DNA from: Natronorubrum thiooxidans
Lineage (GTDB): Archaea > Halobacteriota > Halobacteria > Halobacteriales > Natrialbaceae
Length of the DNA: 64,000 nt
Reading direction: 5' to 3'
NCBI RefSeq assembly: GCF_900156475.1
Contig: NZ_FTNR01000016.1
Span: 1 to 64,000 of the forward strand
This document shows, piece after piece, positions 9,701 to 18,161 of this stretch. Made by a program: the position numbers and the translations under genes. How positions within the stretch are numbered: position 1 is the first letter of the stretch; every line of letters begins with the position of its first letter. The notes below the pieces were generated by a model that saw nothing but the letters and a program-made list of their open reading frames with translations, was not told where the DNA came from and ran no database searches.

Positions 9701-10327
9701 GCACGCCACGTCCCAGAGTACGTCGAGATAGTCGTCGACGGCTTTGTCCTGCCAGTGCTCGAGAACCCGTTCGCTCCGCGGGCGATCAGCAAGGAGCGCT
9801 GCAAGCACGGAGAGCAACTGGTTGCGCCCCCAAAGTTGGGCGAGAAACCGTACGTCGTCGGCTGCCTGATTGCGGTCGAGATACTCTGTGACGACTTCAC
9901 GTTGCAGGACGGATGCGCCGTCTTCATCAAGCACGTCGAATCCAAGCGGAACGGGCGCCTCGACAGCGTGCTCCCGAAGCAACCGGGTACAGAACGCGTG
10001 GATCGTGTGGACGTAGCCGTTCTCGAGTTCGTCGAGTACCGCACGCCATCGGTGGTATTCGTCGTCAGACTCGACGGCGGCAAGCCGATCGTACACTTCC
10101 TCACGAACACGCTCGGTCAGTTCGGCGGCTGCTTTCCGCGTAAACGTGATCGTGACGATATTCTCGGGCGTCACGTCCGGGTTCTCCTCCAAGACGCGCA
10201 CGTACCGTTCGGCCAACGTCGTCGTCTTTCCGGTTCCGGCGCCGGCGGTAATCGCCACGTTTCGATCGAGAACCAGTGCGTCCTGCTGTTCGGCGGTCAA
10301 TTGAATCTCGTCGTTATCCTCAGTCAT
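6701..10327 (-). CDS. AddA/RecB-like UvrD-family helicase-nuclease
   Basis: 1208 residues, the usual length of AddA. Helicase motifs in order: Walker A AGAGTGKTTT at 29-38, ITFTRKAAAELTERV (Ia), MVDEFQDTDPRQWE near 405 (Walker B), VRIMTIHTAKGLEFPIV near 815, LLYVACTRTRDHLLL near 900. The C-terminal RecB-type nuclease has VGDIDRLLV and IIDYKTNDVS near 1120-1140, with the catalytic Asp and the DYK motif. Its ATG overlaps the AddB-like stop by 8 bp, and GGAGGTGATG just upstream is a near-perfect Shine-Dalgarno for coupled translation. Expected role: unwinding and resecting DNA ends, in repair or against invading DNA. Confidence 0.9.
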   Translation of the reverse strand: MTEDNDEIQLTAEQQDALVLDRNVAITAGAGTGKTTTLAERYVRVLEENPDVTPENIVTITFTRKAAAELTERVREEVYDRLAAVESDDEYHRWRAVLDELENGYVHTIHAFCTRLLREHAVEAPVPLGFDVLDEDGASVLQREVVTEYLDRNQAADDVRFLAQLWGRNQLLSVLAALLADRPRSERVLEHWQDKAVDDYLDVLWDVACELDADEARATLYDNGLLAQLRELQGRLPADHGVGDEDGLQAFKTFTDVAARLPDTSAATDSRACQQAVVDLYEACEKKRGGLYSSSGYVVGDRDAWGDHASVYDELKTTVDAVIDAVEPYEDDVETTPGDLEENSAPYVFALLRVFDDVLEHYTEEKHRRETLDFTDLIETTIRFLDETDHVRERIQDTFSSVMVDEFQDTDPRQWELVKLLTGLDDGTATNAFLVGDEKQSIYGFRGADVTTFGAARDELQMANAALGLDEVPDSDAVHPTSLELSGNFRTLDDPLSFCNEVFEYLFQPAGAAHESFEATPQQLTMERDRLDDVQGLDGHVEYLVIPDDDETAATLLGDAHPVAEGARDHSIEAEAQALAARLTQLFDDPPQIQDQDNGEKRAATPDDVAILLRRRTHLDRYQRALEEYDIPYTVVGGTGFYDTPEIQALTNLFRALGDPTDDVSLYGVLRSPIFGFTDDRLAPAVADANSVWEALEETDDPQLADAYDLLTAWRTLSGCSTPGEDGVLPWHRLLSRVINETGYLASVSADERGRQAVANVEKFRDQVRTWSESGVQTTAELLHRIDRQAKLDPREGEADVPGDADGVRIMTIHTAKGLEFPIVTVPDLGSKLNFGRSIDEYGYVQLVDDTDAAPPIPAVGGPDPDDAFSVEKTAAHEYAARITQPQERAEAKRLLYVACTRTRDHLLLCGTHEIELGAADETVSLAEPAAFDEADRWRDWLQPLLLDGEETLVHAFETGATTEQIGDVAYTVRSPPRPVEWRDEPPSDASLPEITLPSPPERESGTRVSATALVGDTVARPASRDSFERTATGLEPTTFGTVIHRLAELRPPRSDWEATIERISQIAGDEPTEADIEAAKSHATDAIAFVDDVEAAAEIEHTYDEYSVVARLDKHRIVGDIDRLLVTPDRYHIIDYKTNDVSATPTEELAAHYRPQLLSYALALFQHDSSRSVRATLRFTDGSVTESFDWDPSQITALEDELRSLVS

Positions 10328-13300
10328 TGCTCATCACCTCCTCGAGGTCGGTGTCATCCTGTACGCGCAACGGAACGTACGCAGCATCATCCGTGGACGC
10401 TTCATCACGACGGTCGCGTTTTCGATGGTGGCGGACGTCACAGCTGCGTTGATACTCACAGTACGTGCAGTTGGCTTCGCGTTCGGACAGCAACGTCGTG
10501 TGGAAGCGCCCGTTTGCGATGGCATCGTCGATTGCCCCGAGTCGTCTCGGAACAACGTCCTGGAGGAACTGCCGGAGTTCGGCCTGTGAATCGAACTTCG
10601 ACTCGACACCACGCCGAATACGGACATCGTTCGGCGGGCGGGCCTGATAATAGGTCGCTGCAAGATCAGCCTCGTCCAGCGCTTCCTCGAGGACTCCGTC
10701 CGCTGCGAGCAAGTAGATCGGGAGCTGAAACTTCGTTCCGCCCGTCGTCGTGGTCATGTAGGGAGCGCGGCCAGTCTTGTAGTCGTACAGCGTCAGCCGA
10801 GTCCCGTCCTCGCCTCGGGCCACGTCGATGCGGTCGATATAGCCTCGAATGGACACCGTCGATCCGTCCGGGCGCTGTACTTCGAACGGCCCCGTCTCCG
10901 AATCGGGAAGGCCGTCACCGAATGGTTTCTCGAACCATGTGGGTCGATCGTCTCCGCCTCGAGAGCGCTCTTGCTCGAGAAACGCCGCGAACAGACCTTT
11001 TTCGGGCGCCTCGTGTGGCCGGTGACTTTCGGCGTATGGATTCGACGCCTTGTCAGCGAGCCCAGCGAACAGTTCCGTCAGCCAGCGCTCATAGAACAGG
11101 CCGTCGTAGTCTAACTCGGCAGCATCGAGTTCGTCCAACGCGACAGCAAGCAGGTGCTGTTCGAGTTCCTCGGGATCATATGCGCTGAGATCGACGCCAC
11201 TGCTGCTGTCTTGCTGTAGATCCGCGTAGAAGCGTTCGAAGACGTCGTGAACGTAGCTGCCCGTCTCCAAGGGATCGGGCGTCACGGCGATGTCGTCGGG
11301 ATCTTCGATCTCGAGGATATTCTCGGCGAAGAATTTGAAGCCACACTCGACGTACCGCTCGAGTCGACTGGCGCTGTACGGTTCGCGATCTGCTGCTGGA
11401 TACACGTCGGCGACAGTGTCCGGTTCGAGGACGCCATCGTGTGGTGTAAGTCCGGTCTGGCGGCGGTTTTCGGCACAGGCCACCCCTCGGTCGACTCGCG
11501 TCGTCTGTTCATGAGAGAAGTCACCGCGTTTGCCGGCATGATCGATCGCTGCCCGACGGTCATCACAGTCGGCAACGTGTCGCTGCAGGTCTTCCCGTGC
11601 GCCAATACGCTCGTCAACGCCAGTGGTCGGTTCGACCCCCGTCACCCGTTGGAGTTCGTCGAGGACTGGTGAGCGAACGACCGCCGAATCGTCGGCTCCG
11701 GTGTTTGGCGTCGTTAGCGTGACTTCGTCGACGTTTGCCAGTAGCGTCGCAAAGAGGTACCGACCGCGGAGTCGCTCGTCGGCGGTATCCAGCCGTGGAT
11801 GGGCATCGGTCATCTCCTCGAAGAAGGCCGGCCGTTCCGGTGTCGATGGGAAGTGTTCGGCTGTCATCCCGACGACGAACACTTTCTCGAACGCTCGCAT
11901 CCGTGCGTCCAGCATCCCGATAACCTCGACGCAGCTCCCTGCAGCAGTCTGTGGGAGTCGGACTGGGATACCATCGAACGCGCGTGTGAGCAGCGCCAGC
12001 GGTGACAGGTCACTCGACGCATCCTGCAGCGAGTCGAACGACTGGAGTACCTCGTCGATGAGGGCGTATCCACGGCGCTCGAGTACTCGGTCGGTCTCGT
12101 TCGCATACTCATCGATCGCATCGTCGATGCCCAGTCGATCGTCCAAGAGCTGGCGAAGCGTCTCGATTGCCGTCTCGAGGTCGCTTGTCCGGAGTGACTC
12201 GAGCGTGTCGAGTAAATCCCGAATCGGTCGTTCGATATCGCTCTCGAGTTCGCCGAGCATCGCCTCGAGCGCGACAGTATCCCGTCGACGGGTTGCCGCT
12301 GTGACGGCACTGGTTTGCTCCGATGAGAGCAGATCAGTCAGTGGATTAGCGAGCAACGAGGCGAGGTCGTCAGCCCGTGGGTCGGGTTCGGCAAGCGCGA
12401 GGAGATTGTGAACGATCTTCCCGGTATAGGTTCGGTCTAGCCGTGATGCAGCTGTACTGGTGTACGGGATATCGAACGTCTCGAACGTGTCCTCAACGGA
12501 GCCAGCGTACGCCTCAGTCCCCGGAATGACGACTGCAACATCGTCCGGATCACGCCCGTTTGCGAGCTCGCTTCGAAGTTCACGAGCCACAAAGCGAACC
12601 TCTCGTTCGGGCGTTGGCAACTCGCGCCACAACAGATGCTCCAGATCATCGACTGGATCTGGGTCAGGGCGATACAGTCCCATCGTGACGTCGGTTAACG
12701 GGGTTTCCGGTGTTTCGACCTGTTCGCGTTCGAACCCGAGCGCCTCGTACGTTTTTAGCGTCTCCGTTGTGACGGCGTCGACGCCGCCCTTCCCGGACTG
12801 GTGAAGCGGGAGGAGAGCAATCGTGTCGAACGCCTCAGTGATTTGTTCGAGCAGCGCACGTTCGACCGGTCGGAATTCGTAGTAGCCAGACAGAATGACG
12901 ACGTCCACTTCTGGTGCGAGCGTTGTCAGTGATTGCTCCGTTTCGGCAACTGTGCGGATGAGTTCGCCCCGGGTGTGCGTCCAGTCGGCGATGTGCTCTC
13001 GCTGTAGTGTTTTGTAGTGCCGGTACACGTCGGTCGTTGCCGTCGCAATGCGATCGTCGAGTGGTGAGTCATCGAACTCGGAGGCGAGTTCGGCTGCCGT
13101 GGTCAGTCCAGCCTCGTCGAACAACGAAAACCGCGTACTGAACGCGTCTGCGAGTGCTGCCGACGCTGACTCATCGGTCAGCGCGTTCGCTTCGTCGGCG
13201 GTACCAGCATCGAGCGCGTACTCAGTGAGTCGGCGATTCGCTTGTCCGGCGAGTCGCGTTGCTGGTCCCTCGAGTTGCTCGTACCACTCGTGGACGACTG

Positions 13301-13496
13301 CATCGAGCGTTTCTGTGCGCAGTCGGAGGGGCTGGTGCGTCTCGGCCCACGTGTCTTCGACCGAGCTGCGACGAGCGTCATTGCGAGGAATGTACAAAAT
13401 GCTCCCGGGAGCATCTCCTGCAGTTCTCTCAGCGATATTGAACGCTCGAGTCTCCAAGTCTCGGTGTCGGGGCCCAGTCAGAAGCGTCGAATCCAT
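10320..13496 (-). CDS. AddB-like subunit with Fe-S PD-(D/E)XK nuclease
   Basis: 1058 residues from the ATG at 13496 (MDSTLLTGPRHRDLETRAF); a longer frame to 13601 has a poorer start. It lacks an intact Walker A, as in inactivated AddB helicase folds. The C terminus has the AddB signature: YVECGFKFFAENIL near 715, IRGYIDRIDVARGEDG and LYDYKTGRAPY near 890-910, then NCTYCEYQRSC near 1012. The four cysteines (one upstream, three here) would hold a 4Fe-4S cluster. Co-transcribed with, and 8 bp overlapping, the AddA-like gene. Partner assignment is secure by synteny and motifs. Confidence 0.88.
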   Translation of the reverse strand: MDSTLLTGPRHRDLETRAFNIAERTAGDAPGSILYIPRNDARRSSVEDTWAETHQPLRLRTETLDAVVHEWYEQLEGPATRLAGQANRRLTEYALDAGTADEANALTDESASAALADAFSTRFSLFDEAGLTTAAELASEFDDSPLDDRIATATTDVYRHYKTLQREHIADWTHTRGELIRTVAETEQSLTTLAPEVDVVILSGYYEFRPVERALLEQITEAFDTIALLPLHQSGKGGVDAVTTETLKTYEALGFEREQVETPETPLTDVTMGLYRPDPDPVDDLEHLLWRELPTPEREVRFVARELRSELANGRDPDDVAVVIPGTEAYAGSVEDTFETFDIPYTSTAASRLDRTYTGKIVHNLLALAEPDPRADDLASLLANPLTDLLSSEQTSAVTAATRRRDTVALEAMLGELESDIERPIRDLLDTLESLRTSDLETAIETLRQLLDDRLGIDDAIDEYANETDRVLERRGYALIDEVLQSFDSLQDASSDLSPLALLTRAFDGIPVRLPQTAAGSCVEVIGMLDARMRAFEKVFVVGMTAEHFPSTPERPAFFEEMTDAHPRLDTADERLRGRYLFATLLANVDEVTLTTPNTGADDSAVVRSPVLDELQRVTGVEPTTGVDERIGAREDLQRHVADCDDRRAAIDHAGKRGDFSHEQTTRVDRGVACAENRRQTGLTPHDGVLEPDTVADVYPAADREPYSASRLERYVECGFKFFAENILEIEDPDDIAVTPDPLETGSYVHDVFERFYADLQQDSSSGVDLSAYDPEELEQHLLAVALDELDAAELDYDGLFYERWLTELFAGLADKASNPYAESHRPHEAPEKGLFAAFLEQERSRGGDDRPTWFEKPFGDGLPDSETGPFEVQRPDGSTVSIRGYIDRIDVARGEDGTRLTLYDYKTGRAPYMTTTTGGTKFQLPIYLLAADGVLEEALDEADLAATYYQARPPNDVRIRRGVESKFDSQAELRQFLQDVVPRRLGAIDDAIANGRFHTTLLSEREANCTYCEYQRSCDVRHHRKRDRRDEASTDDAAYVPLRVQDDTDLEEVMSND

Positions 13497-13552
13497 CGAA
13501 TATACTGTATGGCCACACGACAGGCACTTTAACTTTCGGCCATAGTAAACCG

Positions 13553-13725
13553 CCAAACTGCGTCGGTTTCTGGCGTCTTGCTGTTTTTTTGAGGGCGTCA
13601 AATCGGGTTCGCTACCGCCAGATTCCTCAAGGTTACAGTCACGTTCGTTCCAGCGAGATGTCTTGAGAAGTATATACCCTTCCGATCGGTCGCGGTCGTC
13701 TAGTGGTTTACCAGAGCCTTACTGA
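13553..13725 (+). repeat. Direct repeat B flanking the AddAB-like region
   Basis: Same orientation as 5537-5707. It begins upstream of the AddB-like start and ends with GTCTAGTGGTTTACCAGAGC. The pair brackets about 7.9 kb. 13726-14186 contains no gene I can support: it is AT-rich and presumably holds promoters for the next gene. Confidence 0.6.
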
Positions 13726-14186
13726 TTGGAAGTAGATTTCATCCACCACATAAATATATGAATTATAATAAACCCTCCAGCGGCAAAGGATTATAATAGT
13801 GGACTATCTCTGGTGAGATGTGGTGAAAATCAAACCAGCCTAAATGGTAGATAGAAGCCCTCTCGAGCCACTACCCATTGAATTGTAGTATGGCTCGACA
13901 ACTACAGGACGATTAACGACCACACAACTCAGTGAGACTTCACTCCGCTTGTGTGAGAAACATCTGACCAGAGACATCTACACGATAAAACGCTGAACAA
14001 AAGCGAACACAACCCGGCAAGACTCGCGTTCTCGAGGTGATCGCCTGTTTGCGAGTGGAACGTGCGCGTTCTGTGGTCGGGTATTACAGAACATATGACC
14101 ATGCGAGAGACACGTAGCAGCGAAAGTGACGTCGTCAAGACGACCGTTTGCCGAGCAGCGATAGCTGACAGTATAGGGGTAGGGCA

Positions 14187-17100
14187 ATGAGCAGATTCGA
14201 CATCCTTCCTTGTTCGACGTGTACGAATACGTGGATTCAAGAAAGCGGGTGGCAGGCTCAACAGACCGTCTTATGTCCACATTGTCAATCTGAGCATCCC
14301 ACAGACAGAGTGGAACCCCGTGGATCACAGGAGACACTGGCCGGTGCATCTGAGCTCCGATCACGGATCGAAGCTGCCGAGGCCGGCGAGTCTGAGGTTT
14401 ACGAGGCCTTCATTGAAGACCGCGGCCAGTACGCCGAACAAGCTGATGAAGTCGAGTCACAAATCGACTCACTTGCTTTTGATGACGAGGAGATGGATCT
14501 GTCACCACCAGGGAGTGATCGATATGAGGAACTTGCGAAGACTGTATTTGAATCAGATCGGTGGAGATTCGAAGAGTTGGCCGAGGAGTACAGCGGGATT
14601 GGGTTCGATGCGTTCGAAGACAAGGTGTCCCTTCAAGATTCGAACGCCAAGATCTACAGTGACTATGTCGACGATTCGCTTGAGGGTTGGGCCGACCGAC
14701 CCGATCGCGACGAGCTACCGACTGGTGAAGTCTCGATCGCTGACACCCGACCGATCGACACGGCCGCAGTCGTCGAGATTGACGATGTGACGATCACTAG
14801 CGTCTGGGAAGATCTCATGGCCAGCCACGCATTACAGCGCGCTCTCGCACGCGCGCTTGGTAACCTGTTCGGTGGTTTGGACTTGGAAGAGTGTTACGAC
14901 GAGCTCAAGACCCGTAACGTGCCGTTCTGGCTTCGGAAACCAATTGCAGATGCGACGAAGGGTTATACGCACGATATCTGGATTGTGGTTAGCAACTTCG
15001 TTCCTGAACTCGCTGACCCCTCTCTTTCGGCTATTGAAGACTTACTGGCCGTCGCCAGCCTATTTAACGGACTTGAGCACCCAGAGACGGTCACCATCGT
15101 CGTGCGTGATGCATTCGTCGATCCGACGCAGACTCGCCGCGATCAGCGTGTCGACGTCTGTGATCTGCTGGCCGTGCTGGCAGCCTCGCTTGACATCCAG
15201 ATTGTGGGCGATAAGTCGACGCTACAAACATTGGCCGATCGGCATCGACTCGACCTTCCCGGCGTTAGCGAATGGTGCAATCGACACCGTGGGGACAACC
15301 ATGTCGGAGATCTGAGTGAGCGTGCCCTAGCCGCACTAGATCCGGACGGTCGTGCGGCGATGATCCTCCGGGATCTGGCCGACTCCCCCGACGGTGTTCT
15401 GTCGCGTCACGCCCTCGAGAGCACGCATGCCGTCAGTTCCCAACGGATCTCTCAGGTCCTACGAACTGACGATAACTCGCTGATCGACCTCGGTCTGATC
15501 GAGATCTACGGACCAGACGGTGACCAGATGATTCAGTTGCTCGAGGCCGGCGAACGCGTAATCGATACATTCAACCGCGAACACGGCCGTCAACAGTCGC
15601 TTTCGGATTTCGACTTCTCGACCGGAAAATCACATCTACAGTGCCGTGTAACCCCACGTGAGGGAGTAGGTGGGGAGGAAGATGTCGACCTACCGCAGGA
15701 GGGTCGACCCTACCGCACCCGCTACGCCAACAGCAACACCCACGCTGCAGCTGCCGCATGTGGCCGCTCCGGCGCTGTGACCATAGTAGACGGCAGTATA
15801 GAAGGCCGAAACGGCGATGATGGGAAAGTGCGGCTGGTAAGCTACGACGATGACCGCGACGAGGCGGTTGTGGCTGTACGAGCGGCCGAACCGTTGCCGT
15901 GCACGGTGAGCGTTGCACTGGCGTTAGCGAGCCCGCGATTTATTGACCGTGCCCTACCGACCAATCGTCTCGGCACCATCGATGACCCACCGGCTATCCT
16001 TCGCGATGCTCGGAACATCGGTGCCCTTTCGAGTGACGCACTTGCCGATCCGGAGGTCCTTCGCGATGACCTCGTTGAGTGGGGCGAGTCCATCGCACAA
16101 ATGACGACAAAACTTCGCCATCAGGACTACGAGGATCGCTGTGCGTTCCGCTCGAGGATTATGCGGCTGGCACATGGGCTGACAGGATCGATCGTGCACC
16201 TCCTCGATCTCGTCGGGACGGACATTATCCGGGAAATTCGTGTCCCTCAAGGTGCGAACCTCGAGAAACACCTCAAGCCGCTGGCGAAGTCGATTGGGAT
16301 CTCAGCGGCGATCCAATCGCGGTATGGCGCGTTCGCTCCCTACCGACAGCTGTTCGATGTCCCGAACTGTGACAGCCCGCTGCTGTCGCCGACTGTCGAC
16401 GCCGCTGATCCAACGGGCACTCTGATCGGGTCGTTCGTGATCCGTGGCCCGGATGTCCACCGCTTCCGTGACGTTCTCGAGTACTACCTTGAGACACCCC
16501 GTGAGCTCGTCGACGACGCACCGGAGTTTGGGATCGACATCACGGTTCGGGACGTCGACCGAACGGACTTTGAGCAGACCATAACACGGATCCTCGAGCA
16601 GAAGAACATCGCGACGACCCACCAAGCTATCTCGGTGCTGTACGGACTTGTCGCGACGCCACACGACGTCGCACGCGTTTTGAACACCCGACTTAGTCCC
16701 GAAGATCGCCGGCGAGAGATCCGTCCCGACGAACTTCGCGTGGCGCTGCGTGGACTCGAGCCAACAGCGCTCGTGCCGGAATTACCGCGATCGGTCGGAA
16801 AGATCATCGCGGCGCTGCTGACGGCATCGGAACCACTCTCACAAAAGACCGTCGCCGAGCGGGCTGATGTCTCTACTCGGACGGTCCGCAATCACGCCGA
16901 CAAGCTCGCGGCGTTCGATATCGTCCGAATCGGCGCTGACGGGTATCGGCTGGCGCTTTCGTTTGTCAGTGCCTCCGAACGTAGACAGCCCGTGTTCCCG
17001 TCAACGACCTCAAAATCGGCGAGTCTACTCTTTGACGCCGTTGATCCACTCCTTGTCTCGACATTGCCACCAGCTCAGTATGGAGATCCTGCAGATCCAA

Positions 17101-17291
17101 TCGGCAGCGTGCTCTTTGAGCCGCAGGACCCGTTGGCGTTGCTCGAGATCGATGCCTATGCGCCGTGGATCAAACTCGCCGGCCGGCTCACGGACTGTGA
17201 GCGACAAACGCAACCGGAAAAACACATTCACATGGGGCCAGAACTCGCACAACAACCGATCGAAGCCGCGGCGATGTCGGCGGCCGACTAA
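14187..17291 (+). CDS. Large zinc-ribbon / winged-helix protein (DUF5817-like N terminus)
   Basis: 1034 residues. The N terminus has a zinc ribbon (CSTCTNTW at 9-16, CPHCQSEHP at about 30) like small haloarchaeal proteins I know as DUF5817, then a helical linker to about 100. A central region (about 215-370) contains alternating hydrophobic strands and helices (DIWIVVSNFVPELAD, TVTIVVRDAFVD). Two winged helices follow: about 390-455 (RAAMILRDLADSPDGVLSRH) and about 880-935 (SQKTVAERADVSTRTVRNHA, a clear recognition helix). It lies immediately upstream of, and divergent from, the AddAB-like pair. Not recognised as a characterised protein; a regulator or effector of that module is an inference. 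Confidence 0.75.
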   Translation: MSRFDILPCSTCTNTWIQESGWQAQQTVLCPHCQSEHPTDRVEPRGSQETLAGASELRSRIEAAEAGESEVYEAFIEDRGQYAEQADEVESQIDSLAFDDEEMDLSPPGSDRYEELAKTVFESDRWRFEELAEEYSGIGFDAFEDKVSLQDSNAKIYSDYVDDSLEGWADRPDRDELPTGEVSIADTRPIDTAAVVEIDDVTITSVWEDLMASHALQRALARALGNLFGGLDLEECYDELKTRNVPFWLRKPIADATKGYTHDIWIVVSNFVPELADPSLSAIEDLLAVASLFNGLEHPETVTIVVRDAFVDPTQTRRDQRVDVCDLLAVLAASLDIQIVGDKSTLQTLADRHRLDLPGVSEWCNRHRGDNHVGDLSERALAALDPDGRAAMILRDLADSPDGVLSRHALESTHAVSSQRISQVLRTDDNSLIDLGLIEIYGPDGDQMIQLLEAGERVIDTFNREHGRQQSLSDFDFSTGKSHLQCRVTPREGVGGEEDVDLPQEGRPYRTRYANSNTHAAAAACGRSGAVTIVDGSIEGRNGDDGKVRLVSYDDDRDEAVVAVRAAEPLPCTVSVALALASPRFIDRALPTNRLGTIDDPPAILRDARNIGALSSDALADPEVLRDDLVEWGESIAQMTTKLRHQDYEDRCAFRSRIMRLAHGLTGSIVHLLDLVGTDIIREIRVPQGANLEKHLKPLAKSIGISAAIQSRYGAFAPYRQLFDVPNCDSPLLSPTVDAADPTGTLIGSFVIRGPDVHRFRDVLEYYLETPRELVDDAPEFGIDITVRDVDRTDFEQTITRILEQKNIATTHQAISVLYGLVATPHDVARVLNTRLSPEDRRREIRPDELRVALRGLEPTALVPELPRSVGKIIAALLTASEPLSQKTVAERADVSTRTVRNHADKLAAFDIVRIGADGYRLALSFVSASERRQPVFPSTTSKSASLLFDAVDPLLVSTLPPAQYGDPADPIGSVLFEPQDPLALLEIDAYAPWIKLAGRLTDCERQTQPEKHIHMGPELAQQPIEAAAMSAAD

Positions 17292-17507
17292 TCCTTGAGT
17301 CCGATGAACCGACGTACGGAGATTCGTCCCACTCCACCCTACTCGCTTACGGTTGCCGCCGTTTGCTCCTCGAGGAAGGGGCCTTAGCGCCTCAACCCAA
17401 TTATTCGTTTTGCGCTTGATCGGTCGAAATTCAGAAAGAGACGCTGGTCAATCCCGAAGTTTTGCAACCGAGTCGCCAATTTCGCGAACGTGTTCACAGA
17501 ATGTCAA

Positions 17508-17672
17508 GGCGGATGCCACGGGGCTTGACCCCGAGGTTGTTGACTCGTTCCTTGAGGTCGGAGGCTCCACCTCGAATTGCTGACTCAGCAAAAAATCAGG
17601 GTATGATTCGACCGCAGAGAGAGAGCACGTTTCCAGTCAACAACCCCGACCTCAAGGGTCGGGGTATCCGCC
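17508..17672. mobile_element. 165-bp MITE-like element with 37-bp inverted ends
   Basis: The left end (17508-17544) and right end (17636-17672) are inverted copies: GGCGGATGCCACGG...GTTGTTGAC against GTCAACAACC...GGGGTATCCGCC. Each end carries its own small hairpin (CCCCGACC TCAA GGGTCGGGG at right). Palindromic ends of this style belong to IS200/IS605-type non-autonomous elements (PATEs) in haloarchaea. It encodes nothing. Confidence 0.6.
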
Positions 17673-17699
17673 TCGACCGCCGGTAGAAACGTATTAACG

Positions 17700-17819
17700 A
17701 TGACTGACGAAAACAACGGCGTCGACCTGAACGATCCGCGATCGTCCAGCACTACGGGCGATTCCGAGATGTGTCGTGGTACTATGAATATTGACGTCCT
17801 CCTACGGCTTCAGCCGTAG
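17700..17819 (+). pseudogene. 5' fragment of an unknown gene, cut by a TnpB element end
   Basis: ATG at 17700 opens an acidic N terminus (MTDENNGVDLNDPRSSSTTG) of haloarchaeal style, which runs into the right-end hairpin of a TnpB remnant from about 17790, and stops at 17819. The last 12 residues come from transposon sequence. The rest of the gene is not found in the window. Confidence 0.5.
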
Positions 17820-18000
17820 GATTCCCGGGCGTTGGGATATTACGGTTTGCAGTCGGCGACCTGTTCTCGGCCGGCTACTACGCCGGTGTGTTTGTCGAAC
17901 AAGCGGACTGCTGGCTGCGCCAAACCGCCGTTACTCCTATCCTCGGCGTCGGTGACCCCCACCTATTGTTTTTGCCAGCAGGGAACCGACTAACCAATTT
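17791..18000 (-). mobile_element. 3' remnant of a minus-strand TnpB element
   Basis: Hairpin CCTACGGC TTCA GCCGTAGG (17801-17820) is the right-end stem. Beyond it, the reverse strand reads the conserved tnpB tail, with GAGGATAGGAGTAACGGC as in the intact copy at 27335. Only about 200 bp are left. Confidence 0.7.
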
Positions 18001-18161
18001 TAGAATAGGCTATTTCAGAATAGGCTACTCGGAAGTATTATTCTCTGACGGAATAACATAGACGACAATTTCAGGATATCTTTCATACCCTGAATTTGGG
18101 GTTTCAGATACCAATCCGCCGAAACAGACAAGTCATTATCGTACGAATCATTAGGCAGAGT

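Noticed and set aside
9755-11188. 477-codon plus-strand frame
   Set aside because: It is antisense to the AddA and AddB-like genes; open only because of G/C-rich third positions, and its protein is Arg/Ser/Pro-rich.
5680-13720. tRNA-like words (GTCGTCTAGTGGTTTACC) in the two direct repeats
   Set aside because: No anticodon stem, T-arm or acceptor pairing could be drawn around them, so no tRNA is called.
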